From: Aminobacter sp. AP02 | GTDB taxonomy: Bacteria > Pseudomonadota > Alphaproteobacteria > Rhizobiales > Rhizobiaceae | Length of the DNA stretch: 64,000 nucleotides | Assembly: GCF_003148805.1 (NCBI RefSeq) | Contig: NZ_QGGX01000007.1 | Span: forward strand, 186,001 to 250,000 | Direction: 5' to 3' | Part shown: positions 16,113-24,983 of the stretch, one piece after another | How the letters are laid out: every line of letters begins with the position of its first letter | How positions within the stretch are numbered: position 1 is the stretch's first letter | Program-made: the position numbers and the translations under genes | Notes under the pieces: generated by a model | The model's input: only the letters and a program-made list of their open reading frames with translations | What the model was told of the DNA's origin: nothing | The model's database searches: none

Positions 16113-16805
16113 ATGCCGGCACGAACGCAATCGAACGCCTGGGGCGCGGTGGGCTGGCTGCCGGTGGTGTGGCTTTGCCTGGTCATGGCCCTCAGCGCGC
16201 GGGGTTTCGACCAGAGCCTCGTCGTCATGCAAGGTTTTGACCTGCCGGACGCCGCCCTCTACCTGGTCTATGCCTCGATGATCGTGGCCGTGGTGACGAT
16301 TCTCTGGGGCCTGTATCTGCTCAGCCTTGCCTTCAGCCGCTCGACACGGTTCCGGCGCGCATTCATCTTGTGGCAGTTGACCATCATGGCCTTCCTGCTC
16401 GCCAAGCAGGTCTATGTGCTGGTCGCGCCGAATTTCGCCTTCAGCATCGAGGGTCTCGCCTGGGACGGTGGCGAGATCGTTATCGGCCTGCTGCTGATCT
16501 TTCTGGTTGGCCGAACGGACAAGGGGGAGACCCTGTTCGGCAGCGACCAGCGCGCCCGCCCGAGCTTGCTTGTCTCGGCCATCGCCGCTGTGCTTGGCGT
16601 CGTCGTTGGCGGAGCCGTCGGCGCGGGTGTCGGGCTTGCGGGCGGCAGCGCGATCTCCGAACTCACGGATATGAGCTGTTTCGAGGGTGCCTGCGGCTAC
16701 TTCGTGGTGCTGGTCGGTCTTGCAGCCATGCTGGTCGGTGCCATCGGCGGCGGCATCTTCGCTGTATGGCGCGTCAATCGCCGCAAGCCGAGTGCGGCCG
16801 CGTGA
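16113..16805 (+). CDS. Multi-pass membrane protein of unknown function
   Basis: A 230-residue integral membrane protein with about six hydrophobic segments: WGAVGWLPVVWLCLVMALSA, YLVYASMIVAVVTILWGLYLLSLAF, FILWQLTIMAFLLAKQVYVLV, IVIGLLLIFLVG, LLVSAIAAVLGVVVGGAVGAG and YFVVLVGLAAMLVGAIGGGIFAVW. The Gly-rich fifth segment and the RVNRRKPSAAA tail are distinctive. The layout recalls DUF2569-type proteins, but I cannot confirm this. ATG 16113 follows a GAGGGGAAG ribosome site and is better supported than the longer frame from 15927. Confidence 0.8.
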   Translation: MPARTQSNAWGAVGWLPVVWLCLVMALSARGFDQSLVVMQGFDLPDAALYLVYASMIVAVVTILWGLYLLSLAFSRSTRFRRAFILWQLTIMAFLLAKQVYVLVAPNFAFSIEGLAWDGGEIVIGLLLIFLVGRTDKGETLFGSDQRARPSLLVSAIAAVLGVVVGGAVGAGVGLAGGSAISELTDMSCFEGACGYFVVLVGLAAMLVGAIGGGIFAVWRVNRRKPSAAA

Positions 16806-16896
16806 GCCATTCGCCTGTCAATTCGCCGTGTCCGCGATTGCGCTGGCACGCCACCCATCCTATTTCTCGTCTCGAAACTGATATCCAGGACAGCTG

Positions 16897-17217
16897 ATGA
16901 TCCGCTTCGTGTTCCGTCTCGCCGCTGCGATCGCGCTTTCGGTGGCCGTCATCATGGCGGTGCTCGATGCCACGCGTACCGTGGCCGTGTCCCGGCTGGT
17001 GATGACGCCGCTCGATACGAGCTGGTCGACGGCGTCGCCGAGCACGCTTGCCGCTACCGAGACGTTTGTCAGCGACAGGGCAAGCCCGGCGTTGTGGGAC
17101 TCCGTCGTCATGCCGGTGCTCAACCTGCCCGGCTTCGCAGTCTTCGCCGTCCTTGCTTTCCTGCTTTACGCAATTGGCCACAGGCGCCGTCCGGGCCGCT
17201 TCACTGCCGAGGTGTGA
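16897..17217 (+). CDS. Small membrane protein with two transmembrane segments
   Basis: A 106-residue protein with hydrophobic segments at about 4-23 ([20 protein letters not shown]) and 75-95 ([20 protein letters not shown]), joined by a Ser/Thr-rich loop and ending in a basic tail ([12 protein letters not shown]). It should sit in the inner membrane with the loop on the periplasmic side. No function is recognised. It follows the other membrane-protein gene after 91 bp and precedes msrA by 52 bp, so it may be in one transcript with either. Confidence 0.75.
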   Translation: MIRFVFRLAAAIALSVAVIMAVLDATRTVAVSRLVMTPLDTSWSTASPSTLAATETFVSDRASPALWDSVVMPVLNLPGFAVFAVLAFLLYAIGHRRRPGRFTAEV

Positions 17218-17269
17218 AACCGCGCGCGCGGTTTCATCGTATCGGCAAGGGATAAAGGGAGAATTTGCC

Positions 17270-17935
17270 ATGTTTTTCCTGAGCGACATGCTGAACAAGA
17301 AGCTCAAGATGCCGGCACCCGGCGAGGCGCTGCCCGGCCGCGAGCGGCCGATCCCGACCGCTTCCAAGCACTACGTATCAAAGCGCCCGCTCAAGGGGCC
17401 GTATCCCGAAGGGTTTGAGACGGCGATGTTCGGCCTCGGCTGCTTCTGGGGTGCGGAGCGGCTGTTCTGGCAGACGCCGGGCGTGTGGGTCACCGCTGTG
17501 GGATATGCCGGCGGGCTCACGCCCAACCCGACCTATCAGGAAACCTGCACAGGCCTCACCGGTCATGCCGAGGTCGTGCTGGTGGTGTTCGATCCCAAGG
17601 AAGTATCTTATGCCGCGTTGCTGAAGATATTCTGGGAGGCGCACGACCCCACGCAAGGTATGCGTCAAGGCAACGATGTCGGCACGACCTATCGCTCGGC
17701 GATCTATACCTTCTCCGAAGGCCAGCAAGCCGAAGCCATTGCCTCGCGCGATGCCTATCAGGCAGCGCTCAAGGGTGCTGGCCGCGAAAAGATCACCACC
17801 GAGATCGAGCCGGCGCCTGAGTTCTACTTCGCCGAGGAAGACCACCAGCAATATCTGGCCAAGAATCCCTATGGCTATTGTGGGCTGAAGGGCACCGGCG
17901 TTGCTTGCGCGATCCCCCAGCCGGCGGCCGTTTAG
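17270..17935 (+). CDS. msrA: Peptide-methionine (S)-S-oxide reductase MsrA
   Basis: A 221-residue enzyme that reduces methionine-S-sulfoxide in proteins, repairing oxidative damage in the cytoplasm. The catalytic GCFWG motif has its cysteine at residue 58. Other family features are [28 protein letters not shown] and the [11 protein letters not shown] tail with likely resolving cysteines. An N-terminal extension of about 50 residues ([15 protein letters not shown]...) precedes the core, as is usual for the longer MsrA group. The start at 17270 follows AAGGGAGAATTTGCC; the longer frame from 17048 overlaps the preceding gene. Confidence 0.96.
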   Translation: MFFLSDMLNKKLKMPAPGEALPGRERPIPTASKHYVSKRPLKGPYPEGFETAMFGLGCFWGAERLFWQTPGVWVTAVGYAGGLTPNPTYQETCTGLTGHAEVVLVVFDPKEVSYAALLKIFWEAHDPTQGMRQGNDVGTTYRSAIYTFSEGQQAEAIASRDAYQAALKGAGREKITTEIEPAPEFYFAEEDHQQYLAKNPYGYCGLKGTGVACAIPQPAAV

Positions 17936-18130
17936 GCATACGTTTCACGATCCATTTGCAACGCCTGTGCATTTTTCCAAAAGGTCAAGATTCCGCGTGA
18001 ATTTTGTCTTGGCCCGTGCAAGATATGCCAATGCGCAGGGGGAGCTAAGCCCCTGCCATGTGCTGTGCGCGGGCCCGAGGAACGGCTCGCGCGGCAATCG
18101 CAAAAAGACAACCGACAGGGTGTGGATCAC

Positions 18131-19120
18131 ATGAAACGTATCGTCCTCGGCCTTCTGGCGGCCACCGCCATGTGCCTTCCGGCGCTCGCTGCTGATGTTC
18201 AGCCGGCGCTGCTCTATGATCTCGGTGGCAAGTTCGACAAGTCGTTCAACGAAGCGTCCTTCAACGGCGCCGAGAAGTTCAAGGCCGAGACCGGCATTCC
18301 TTACGTCGAGTTCGAAGTCTCCAACGCCTCGCAGCGCGACCAGGCGCTTCGCCGCTTCGCCGAGGATGGCCGCAACCCGATCGTCATGGCGGGCTTTGCC
18401 TGGTCCGAGGCTCTCTCCAAGGTCGCTGCCGACTATCCGGACCTCAAGTTCGCCATCATCGACATGGTCGTCGAGCAGCCCAACGTGAAGTCGATCGTGT
18501 TCAAGGAGCATGAAGGCTCCTACCTCGTCGGCGTCATGGCTGCCCTTGCTTCCAAGTCCAAGAAGGTCGGCTTCGTCGGCGGCATGGATGTTCCGCTGAT
18601 CCGCAAGTTCGGCTGCGGTTATGTCGGCGGCGCCAAGGCTGCCGGTGCCACCGAAGTGATCCAGAACATGACCGGCGACACGCCTGCTGCCTGGAACGAC
18701 CCGACCAAGGGCGGCGAAATCACCAAGACCCAGATCTCGCAGGGCGCGGACGTCATCTACGCTGCGGCCGGCGGCACCGGCGTCGGCGTGCTCCAGGCTG
18801 CTGCTGACGGCGGCAGGCTCGGCATCGGCGTCGATTCCAACCAGAACGGCCTGCAGCCGGGCAAGGTGCTGACCTCGATGCTCAAGCGCGTCGACGTTGC
18901 CGTCTACAATGCCTTCATGGATGCCAAGAACGACAAGTTCGAAGGCGGCATCAACAATCTCGGCCTCAAGGAAGGTGGCGTCGACTACGCCATGGACGAC
19001 AACAACAAGGCGCTCGTCACCGACGAGATGAAGGCTGCCGTCGAAAAGGCCAAGGCCGACATCATTGCCGGTACCGTCCAGGTGCATGACTACACCTCGG
19101 ACGACAAGTGCCCCTATTGA
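18131..19120 (+). CDS. BMP family ABC transporter substrate-binding protein (nucleoside uptake)
   Basis: A 329-residue periplasmic binding protein of the basic membrane protein (BMP/PnrA) family, which binds purine and other nucleosides. A signal peptide is seen (MKRIVLGLLAATAMCLPALAA). Family features include LLYDLGGKFDKSFNEASFNGAEKF, the aromatic-poor ligand region VSNASQRDQAL, KVGFVGGMDVPLIRKFGCGYVGGAK and GVDSNQNGLQPGKVLTSMLKRVDVAVYNA. The cognate ATPase and permeases start about 850 bp later, beyond a VOC gene and an opposing slyX. A strong hairpin after the stop should end or reduce its transcript. Confidence 0.92.
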   Translation: MKRIVLGLLAATAMCLPALAADVQPALLYDLGGKFDKSFNEASFNGAEKFKAETGIPYVEFEVSNASQRDQALRRFAEDGRNPIVMAGFAWSEALSKVAADYPDLKFAIIDMVVEQPNVKSIVFKEHEGSYLVGVMAALASKSKKVGFVGGMDVPLIRKFGCGYVGGAKAAGATEVIQNMTGDTPAAWNDPTKGGEITKTQISQGADVIYAAAGGTGVGVLQAAADGGRLGIGVDSNQNGLQPGKVLTSMLKRVDVAVYNAFMDAKNDKFEGGINNLGLKEGGVDYAMDDNNKALVTDEMKAAVEKAKADIIAGTVQVHDYTSDDKCPY

Positions 19121-19139
19121 TCCTTGCCTGAATGAAGCG

Positions 19140-19166
19140 CGCCGCCGGACCCCAGGTCCGGCGGCG
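19140..19166 (+). terminator. Terminator-like hairpin after the BMP gene
   Basis: A perfect 12-bp stem (19140-19151 with 19155-19166, arm CGCCGCCGGACC) closes a 3-nt loop 19 bp after the stop codon. It is very stable but followed by TCGATCATTG, not a T-run. It could act as an attenuator or mRNA end that keeps binding-protein levels above those of the downstream genes. Confidence 0.55.
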
Positions 19167-19202
19167 TCGATCATTGTGGCCCAGTCCTCGGGACGGCAGT
19201 CG

Positions 19203-19574
19203 ATGTTCACCGTGACCGGAATTGGCGGCTTTTTCTATCGCGCCAGGGATCCCCTGGCGCTCGCTGCCTGGTACGAAAAGCACCTCGGCATCTCGGACAT
19301 TTCGCGTGAAGTCTGGAAACAGCAGGCGGGGCCGACGATCCTTGCGCCGTTCAGCCGGGACACCGAATATTTCGGCCGCCCGGAGCAGCAATGGCTGATC
19401 AATCTGCGCGTCGATGACCTCGATGCCGCGATGGCCGACCTGAAGGCTTCAGGCATCGCGGTGGAAACGCGGGCGGAGTGGGACTCGGAGGTCGGCCGGT
19501 TTTGCCGGATCCACGATCCCGAGGGCAATCCGATTGAGCTGTGGCAACCCTCCGACGCCGCCGGTCTGGCCTGA
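19203..19574 (+). CDS. VOC superfamily (glyoxalase/bleomycin resistance-like) protein
   Basis: A 123-residue two-module VOC protein: FTVTGIGGFFYRARDPLALAAWYEKHLGI opens the first beta-alpha-beta module and INLRVDDLDAAMADLKASGI the second, ending RIHDPEGNPIELWQPSD. The glutamate in IELW and His/Gln positions could bind a metal. These proteins have many roles (lyases, dioxygenases, drug binding), and the substrate is unknown. It lies between the BMP gene and the ATPase of the nucleoside transporter. Confidence 0.85.
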   Translation: MFTVTGIGGFFYRARDPLALAAWYEKHLGISDISREVWKQQAGPTILAPFSRDTEYFGRPEQQWLINLRVDDLDAAMADLKASGIAVETRAEWDSEVGRFCRIHDPEGNPIELWQPSDAAGLA

Positions 19575-19595
19575 ATCTTGGCCGGAATTCGAGGC

Positions 19596-19805
19596 TTACC
19601 AGTGGGGCGGCTTGGTCACCGGCGTGTCGGGCGCGGTCTGTTCCTCGAGTACCAGGAAGCGCTCGGTCAGCGCATCGAGCTTCTTCTGCATGCGCTCGAT
19701 GGTCTTCCACTGTTCGGCGATCTGGCCGGAAAGCTCATCGATCGTGTGCTCCTGTTCGGCGGCGCGTATTTCCAGCGTCGTCAGCCGGTCATCGGGCGTG
19801 GTCAT
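19596..19805 (-). CDS. slyX: SlyX family protein
   Basis: A 69-residue SlyX protein of unknown role. It consists almost wholly of one coiled-coil helix (DDRLTTLEIRAAEQEHTIDELSGQIAEQWKTIERMQKKLDALTERF) followed by a proline-rich tail ending in TKPPHW, a family hallmark. It is on the strand opposite to the nucleoside transporter genes, 21 bp after the VOC gene end (convergent). Confidence 0.88.
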   Translation of the reverse strand: MTTPDDRLTTLEIRAAEQEHTIDELSGQIAEQWKTIERMQKKLDALTERFLVLEEQTAPDTPVTKPPHW

Positions 19806-19972
19806 GGGCGATCCTCATTGGGCGTTCACATCGGTCGTCGCATCGAAATCGGCTACGGTCGGGCCAATTCCATGGGGCAGCAAGGCGAGCCGATTGGCAG
19901 GGCAGTATCGGCGTGCTAGCTCTTTCGGCAAGCCATAACAAGAACATAAGAAACCTGAGGTGGGACGGTCGT

Positions 19973-21505
19973 ATGGCGGAAGCAGCTATCGAACTGATCG
20001 GCATCAACAAGAGCTTTGGTGCTGTCCGCGCCAACCGCGACATCGCGCTCGAAATCCCGCGTGGCACCATCCACGGCATCATCGGCGAAAACGGCGCCGG
20101 CAAATCCACGCTGATGTCGATCCTCTACGGCTTCTACCAGGCCGACAGCGGCGAAATCCGGGTCAATGGCAAGCCGACAGCGATCAAGACACCGAACGAC
20201 GCGATTGCCGCCGGCATCGGCATGGTCCACCAGCACTTCATGCTGGTTGAGAACTTCTCGGTGCTGGAAAACGTTATCCTCGGCGCCGAAGGCGAGGCAC
20301 TGCTCAACAGGTCGATATCGAAGGCGCGCTCCGAGCTGCGCCGGCTGGAGCAGGAGTATGGCCTCGAGGTCGATCCCGATGCGCTCATCGAAGAGCTGCC
20401 GGTCGGCCTGCAGCAGCGCGTCGAAATCCTCAAGGCGCTCTATCGCGGCGCCGAGATCCTGATCCTCGACGAGCCGACCGGCGTTTTGACACCCGCCGAG
20501 GCCGACCATTTGTTCCGCATCCTCCAGCAGCTCAAGGAGCAGGGCAAGACGGTGGTGCTGATCACGCACAAGCTGCGCGAGATCATGGCCATCACCGACA
20601 ATGTATCGGTCATGCGCCAGGGCACGATGGTCGCCACCCGCAAGACCAGCGAGACGACGGTCGAGGAACTGGCCGAACTGATGGTGGGCCGCCGCGTGCT
20701 TTTGCGCGTCGAAAAAGGCGAGGCTTCGCCCGGCGACGTCAAGCTTTCGGTCAAGAACCTCACGGTCAAGGACTCGCGCGGCGTCACCATGGTCGACGAC
20801 GTTTCCTTCGACATCCGCGCCGGCGAAATCGTCGGCATCGCCGGTGTCGCCGGCAACGGCCAGTCCGAGCTGATGGAGGCCGTTTCCGGCATCCGCAAGG
20901 CGGTTTCGGGCACGGTCATGCTCGACGGCAAGCCGATCGACCTGACCGGCCAGGCCGACCCCGGCGAGTTGCGTGACCGCGGTCTCGCCCATGTACCGGA
21001 AGACCGCCATCATGTCGGCCTCGTGCTCGCCTTCGACGAGAGCGAGAACTCGATCCTCGGCTATCATGACAAGCCGCAATATCTGAAGGGGCCGTTCCTC
21101 AATCTCGACGCAATCCAGAAGGACGCGCAGGAAAAGATCGAGAAATACGACATCCGCCCGGCAAATCCCAAGCTCAAGACCGCCAATTTCTCGGGCGGCA
21201 ACCAGCAGAAGATCGTGCTCGCCCGTGAGATCGAACAGGATCCCGGCGTGCTGATCGTCGGCCAGCCGACCCGCGGCGTCGATGTCGGCGCCATCGAATT
21301 CATCCACAAGCGGCTGATCGCCATGCGCGACCAGGGCAAGGCCGTGCTGCTGATCTCGGTCGAGCTCGACGAGATCCGCTCACTGTCCGACCGCATCCTG
21401 GTGATGTTCGCAGGCCGCATCGTCGGCGAGCGTGGGCCCGAAACCAGCGAAGGCGAGCTTGGTCTGCTGATGGCCGGCGTCGAGCACAAGGAAGCCGCCG
21501 AATGA
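19973..21505 (+). CDS. Nucleoside ABC transporter ATP-binding protein (double ATPase domain)
   Basis: A 510-residue protein with two ABC ATPase domains in tandem, as in the RbsA/NupA type. The first half has Walker A GENGAGKST and Walker B LILDEPTGVL; the second has the degenerate GVAGNGQSE, the signature FSGGNQQK and VGQPTRGVDVGA. The first signature is degenerate (LPVGLQQR). It powers uptake by the two permeases that follow; the gene for the first overlaps its stop by 4 bp (ATGA). The preferred start is ATG 19973, preceded by CTGAGGTGGGA; the longer open frame from 19541 overlaps the VOC and slyX genes. Confidence 0.95.
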   Translation: MAEAAIELIGINKSFGAVRANRDIALEIPRGTIHGIIGENGAGKSTLMSILYGFYQADSGEIRVNGKPTAIKTPNDAIAAGIGMVHQHFMLVENFSVLENVILGAEGEALLNRSISKARSELRRLEQEYGLEVDPDALIEELPVGLQQRVEILKALYRGAEILILDEPTGVLTPAEADHLFRILQQLKEQGKTVVLITHKLREIMAITDNVSVMRQGTMVATRKTSETTVEELAELMVGRRVLLRVEKGEASPGDVKLSVKNLTVKDSRGVTMVDDVSFDIRAGEIVGIAGVAGNGQSELMEAVSGIRKAVSGTVMLDGKPIDLTGQADPGELRDRGLAHVPEDRHHVGLVLAFDESENSILGYHDKPQYLKGPFLNLDAIQKDAQEKIEKYDIRPANPKLKTANFSGGNQQKIVLAREIEQDPGVLIVGQPTRGVDVGAIEFIHKRLIAMRDQGKAVLLISVELDEIRSLSDRILVMFAGRIVGERGPETSEGELGLLMAGVEHKEAAE

Positions 21506-22644
21506 GCACCCCTTACGCAAAACTGCCGGCCTGGGCCGACTACGGCCTCATTCCGCTCATCAACCTGCTCGTCGCATTCGCGGTGGCCGGTCTCGTCGTG
21601 CTGCTGGTCGGCGAAAACCCGCTGCGCGCCGCCGTCATCCTCGTCGAAGGCGCCTTCGGCAGCGGCCAGGGCCTCGCCTACACGCTCTACTATGCCACCA
21701 ACTTCATCTTCACCGGCCTTGCCGTTGCAGTCGCGTTCCATTGCGGCCTGTTCAACATCGGCGGCGAGGGCCAGGCCTATATCGCCGGTCTTGGGATCGC
21801 CATCGTTGCCCTGTCCTTCGACAGCATCTTGCCTTGGTGGCTGACCTTTCCGCTGGCGATCCTTGCCTCTGCCCTTATGGGGGCATTGTGGGCATTGATT
21901 CCGGCCTATCTCCAGGCCAAGCGGGGCTCGCACATCGTCATCACCACCATCATGTTCAACTTCATCGCCGCCTCGGTGATGGTCTACATGCTGGTCAACG
22001 TGTTGAAGCCGGCCGGCTCGATGGCGCCGCAAACGCGCCAGTTCCTAGAAGGCGGGCAACTGCCCAAGCTCGGCTGGTTGCTGGCCGAATTCGGACTCAA
22101 GGTCAGGCCATCGGCGCCGCTCAACATCTCCTTCCTGCTCGCGCTGGTCATGGCATTCCTCGTCTGGGTGCTGATATGGCGCACCAAGCTTGGCTATAAG
22201 ATCCGTACCTTCGGCTTCAGCTCCAAGGCGGCGCGCTACGCCGGCATTTCTGAAACGCGCATCATCATCGTCACCATGCTGATCTCGGGTGCGCTGGCAG
22301 GCATGATGGCGCTCAATCCGATCATGGGCGACCAGCACAATGTGCCGCTCGATTTCGTTGGCGGCGCAGGCTTCGTCGGCATTGCCGTTGCGCTGATGGG
22401 CCGCTCGCATCCGGCCGGAATCGTGCCCGCTGCGATCCTGTTTGGCATGCTCTACCAGGGCGGCGCCGAACTCGCCTTCGAGATGCCCAACATCTCCCGC
22501 GACATGATCGTCATCATCCAGGGCCTGGTGATCCTGTTCGCCGGCGCGCTGGAGAACATGTTCCGCCCGACGATCCAGGGCATTTTCGCGAGCTTCAGTC
22601 CGCGATCGGTCGGAATTTCGGCGACCAAAGGGGAGCGTGCCTGA
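21502..22644 (+). CDS. Nucleoside ABC transporter permease, first subunit
   Basis: A 380-residue permease of the branched-chain/BMP-linked (NupP/YufP) type with eight or more hydrophobic segments. Family features are GLAVAVAFHCGLFNIGGEGQAYIAGLG and the cytoplasmic loop LGYKIRTFGFSSKAARYAGISETR, which is the ATPase contact. The ATG overlaps the ATPase stop (ATGA), and the second permease starts one base after this stop. The two permeases form a heterodimeric channel with the BMP protein as receptor. Confidence 0.94.
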   Translation: MSTPYAKLPAWADYGLIPLINLLVAFAVAGLVVLLVGENPLRAAVILVEGAFGSGQGLAYTLYYATNFIFTGLAVAVAFHCGLFNIGGEGQAYIAGLGIAIVALSFDSILPWWLTFPLAILASALMGALWALIPAYLQAKRGSHIVITTIMFNFIAASVMVYMLVNVLKPAGSMAPQTRQFLEGGQLPKLGWLLAEFGLKVRPSAPLNISFLLALVMAFLVWVLIWRTKLGYKIRTFGFSSKAARYAGISETRIIIVTMLISGALAGMMALNPIMGDQHNVPLDFVGGAGFVGIAVALMGRSHPAGIVPAAILFGMLYQGGAELAFEMPNISRDMIVIIQGLVILFAGALENMFRPTIQGIFASFSPRSVGISATKGERA

Positions 22645-22645
22645 A

Positions 22646-23617
22646 ATGGAATTCATAGACGCGCTCATCAACATCCTGAACTCGACGATCCGCGTTTCGG
22701 TGCCGCTGTTGCTCGCCTGCCTGGCCGGCCTCTATTCCGAACGCGCCGGCGTCTTCGACATCGGCCTGGAAGGCAAGATGCTCGCCGGTGCCTTTGCCGG
22801 CGCGGCTGCCGCTGCCGTCTTTGCCTCGGCGTGGATCGGCCTGCTCGTCGCGGTCCTGGTTTCGATCGGCATGGCGCTGGTTCACGGCTTTGCCTCGATC
22901 ACCCATCGCGGCAACCAGATCGTGTCGGGCGTGGCGATCAACTTCATCGCCGCCGGCTCGACCATCATCCTTGGCCAGGCTTGGTTCCAGCAGGGCGGAC
23001 GCACGCCCTCGCTGCCACCCGAGGCCCGTTTCGGCGCCATCAACCTGCCCGGCGCCGATGCGCTGCGCGACGTGCCTGTCATCGGCCAGCTCTATTCCGG
23101 GTTGCTGTCGGGCCATTCGCTGCTGACCTACGTCGCCTTCCTGGCCGTGCCATTCACCTGGTGGGTGCTGTTTCGCACGCGCTTTGGCCTGCGCCTGCGC
23201 GCCGTCGGCGAAAACCCCGCCGCAGTCGATACCGCCGGTATCTCGGTCGCCTGGCTGCGTTACCGTGCCGTCATCTGTACCGGCATCCTGACCGGGCTCG
23301 CCGGCTCCTACATGGCGCTCGCCCAGAATGCAGGCTTCGTCAAGGACATGACCGCCGGACGCGGCTACATCGCGCTGGCGGCATTGATCTTCGCCAAGTG
23401 GAAACCCGTGCCGGCGATGTTCGCATGCCTGCTGTTTGGCTTCCTCGACGCGCTGTCGATCCGACTGCAGGGCTCGCCGCTGCCGGTCATCGGCAAGGTG
23501 CCGGTTCAGTTGATGCAGGCGCTGCCCTACGTCCTCACCGTCATTCTGCTCGCAGGTTTCATCGGCAAGGCCATCCCGCCGCGCGCTGGCGGCGTGCCTT
23601 ATGTGAAGGAGCGCTGA
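22646..23617 (+). CDS. Nucleoside ABC transporter permease, second subunit
   Basis: A 323-residue permease partner (NupQ/YufQ type). Motifs include RVSVPLLLACLAGLYSERAGVFDIGLEGKMLAGAF, HRGNQIVSGVAINFIAAGST and the EAA-like GLRLRAVGENPAAVDTAGISV. ATG 22646 is preferred because GGGGAG lies about 10 bp upstream; a GTG at 22637 would overlap the previous stop. The operon then continues, after a 40-bp-arm inverted repeat, with cytidine deaminase, purine nucleoside phosphorylase and thymidine phosphorylase, which makes nucleosides the likely cargo. Confidence 0.94.
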   Translation: MEFIDALINILNSTIRVSVPLLLACLAGLYSERAGVFDIGLEGKMLAGAFAGAAAAAVFASAWIGLLVAVLVSIGMALVHGFASITHRGNQIVSGVAINFIAAGSTIILGQAWFQQGGRTPSLPPEARFGAINLPGADALRDVPVIGQLYSGLLSGHSLLTYVAFLAVPFTWWVLFRTRFGLRLRAVGENPAAVDTAGISVAWLRYRAVICTGILTGLAGSYMALAQNAGFVKDMTAGRGYIALAALIFAKWKPVPAMFACLLFGFLDALSIRLQGSPLPVIGKVPVQLMQALPYVLTVILLAGFIGKAIPPRAGGVPYVKER

Positions 23618-23631
23618 GCGTGATCGAATTT

Positions 23632-23730
23632 ACCCCCACCCCTAACCCCTCCCCACAAGGGGGAGGGGAACAATGCAGCGCCACCGCCAAGTTCCCCTCC
23701 CCCTTGTGGGGAGGGGTTAGGGGTGGGGGT
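23632..23730. repeat. Perfect inverted repeat with 40-bp arms before cdd
   Basis: The left arm (23632-23671) and right arm (23691-23730) are exact reverse complements over 40 bases with a 19-nt spacer. Each arm itself contains a smaller hairpin (CCCCTCCCC then GGGGGAGGGG around ACA). A diverged second copy is at 52376-52479. It is a mobile or dispersed intergenic element and sits just upstream of the cdd ribosome site, so it may alter expression within the nucleoside operon. Confidence 0.85.
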
Positions 23731-23753
23731 GCTCATTCAGACAGGTGTCTGCG

Positions 23754-24146
23754 ATGAGCCACGACCTGTTCGAAGCGGCGACCGCCGCCATGGCCAAGGC
23801 CTACGCGCCCTACTCGAAATTCCCGGTAGGCGCGGCACTCCGCACCGAGGATGGCCGGGTCTTCTCAGGCGCCAATATCGAGGTCGCGTCCTATCCGGAG
23901 GGCTGGTGTGCCGAGACCACCGCCCTTGGCCATTACATCATGGCCGGCGGCGGCAAGATCACCGAAATCGCCGTGGTCGCCGAACGCATGGCCCGCATCA
24001 CGCCATGCGGCGGCTGTCGCCAGAGGCTGGCCGAATTCGCCAGCGCCGACACCAAGCTCTATCTCTGTGACGATGCCGGTATCGTAGAAACGGTGACCAT
24101 GGGCCAGATGCTGCCTTATGGCTTTGAAGGCGAGATTCTCAAATGA
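23754..24146 (+). CDS. cdd: Cytidine deaminase
   Basis: A 130-residue zinc enzyme that deaminates cytidine and deoxycytidine to uridine and deoxyuridine. The active-site motifs are visible: CAETTA (zinc-binding Cys plus catalytic Glu) near residue 53 and PCGGCRQ near 85. SKFPVGAAL and GANIEVASYPEGWCAE are typical. ATG 23754 follows AGGTG at 23743-23747 and is preferred over GTG 23745. Its stop overlaps the start of the purine nucleoside phosphorylase gene by 4 bp. Confidence 0.95.
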   Translation: MSHDLFEAATAAMAKAYAPYSKFPVGAALRTEDGRVFSGANIEVASYPEGWCAETTALGHYIMAGGGKITEIAVVAERMARITPCGGCRQRLAEFASADTKLYLCDDAGIVETVTMGQMLPYGFEGEILK

Positions 24147-24949
24147 AGGAAGCCATCGACCGCCTCGTTGAGCAGCTTGACGGGTTGGCGCCTGCCACAG
24201 CCATGGTGCTGGGTTCGGGTCTCGGCGGCCTGGTCGACGAGGTCGAAAACGCCATCCGCATTCCTTATGCCGCCTTGCCCGGCTTCCCCAAGGGGGGCGT
24301 CACCGGCCATGCCGGCGAACTCGTGGCTGGCATCTTCGGTGGCCAGCCAGTGATCATGATGGCTGGCCGCGCCCACTACTACGAACGGGGCGATGCGTCC
24401 GCCATGCGCCCGGCACTCGAGACGTTGGCCGGTATCGGCGTCACCCAGCTGGTGCTGACCAACGCCGCCGGCTCCGTCGATCCAGAGATGCTGCCCGGCT
24501 CGATCATGATGATCGAGGATCACATCAATTTCTCCGGCACCAATCCGCTGTTTGGCGAACCGACAGACCGTCGTTTCGTCGGCCTGACCGAGGCTTATGA
24601 CGCGCGCCTGCGCAAGTCGTTCGAGGCAGCCGCCGCGGCAGCCGGCATCGAGCTGCACAAGGGCGTCTACATGTGGTTCTCGGGCCCGTCCTTCGAGACC
24701 CCGGCCGAGATCCGCATGGCGCGGATGTTCGGCGCCAACGCGGTTGGCATGTCGACGGTTCCTGAAGTGATCATCGCCCGCTTCCTCGGTCTCAAGGTGC
24801 TTGCCTGCTCGGTCATCACCAACCTTGCCGCCGGCATGACGGGGGCCGAGCTTTCGCATGGCGAGACCAAGGACATGGCGCCCATCGGCGGCGGTCGCCT
24901 CGCCACCGTGTTCCGCAAGATGTTCGAGAAAGACATGCCTAATGAGTGA
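24143..24949 (+). CDS. punA: Purine nucleoside phosphorylase (class I, trimeric)
   Basis: A 268-residue phosphorylase that splits purine nucleosides into base and ribose-1-phosphate. It has the phosphate-binding GSGLGG (residues about 25-30), GRAHYYERG, LTNAAGSV, and the ligand-contact region GPSFETPAEIRM. The late SVITNLAAGM segment is also typical of the class. The start overlaps cdd (ATGA). Together with the transporter and deoA it completes a salvage route for imported nucleosides. Confidence 0.94.
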   Translation: MKEAIDRLVEQLDGLAPATAMVLGSGLGGLVDEVENAIRIPYAALPGFPKGGVTGHAGELVAGIFGGQPVIMMAGRAHYYERGDASAMRPALETLAGIGVTQLVLTNAAGSVDPEMLPGSIMMIEDHINFSGTNPLFGEPTDRRFVGLTEAYDARLRKSFEAAAAAAGIELHKGVYMWFSGPSFETPAEIRMARMFGANAVGMSTVPEVIIARFLGLKVLACSVITNLAAGMTGAELSHGETKDMAPIGGGRLATVFRKMFEKDMPNE

Positions 24950-24983
24950 GGATTGGGCGGCACCCGGCGCGAGCGCCCGCTAG

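Noticed and set aside
17936-18130. Riboswitch upstream of the BMP gene
   Set aside because: A small GCAGGGG/CCCCTGC hairpin is visible, but no known purine or xanthine riboswitch core could be matched by eye.
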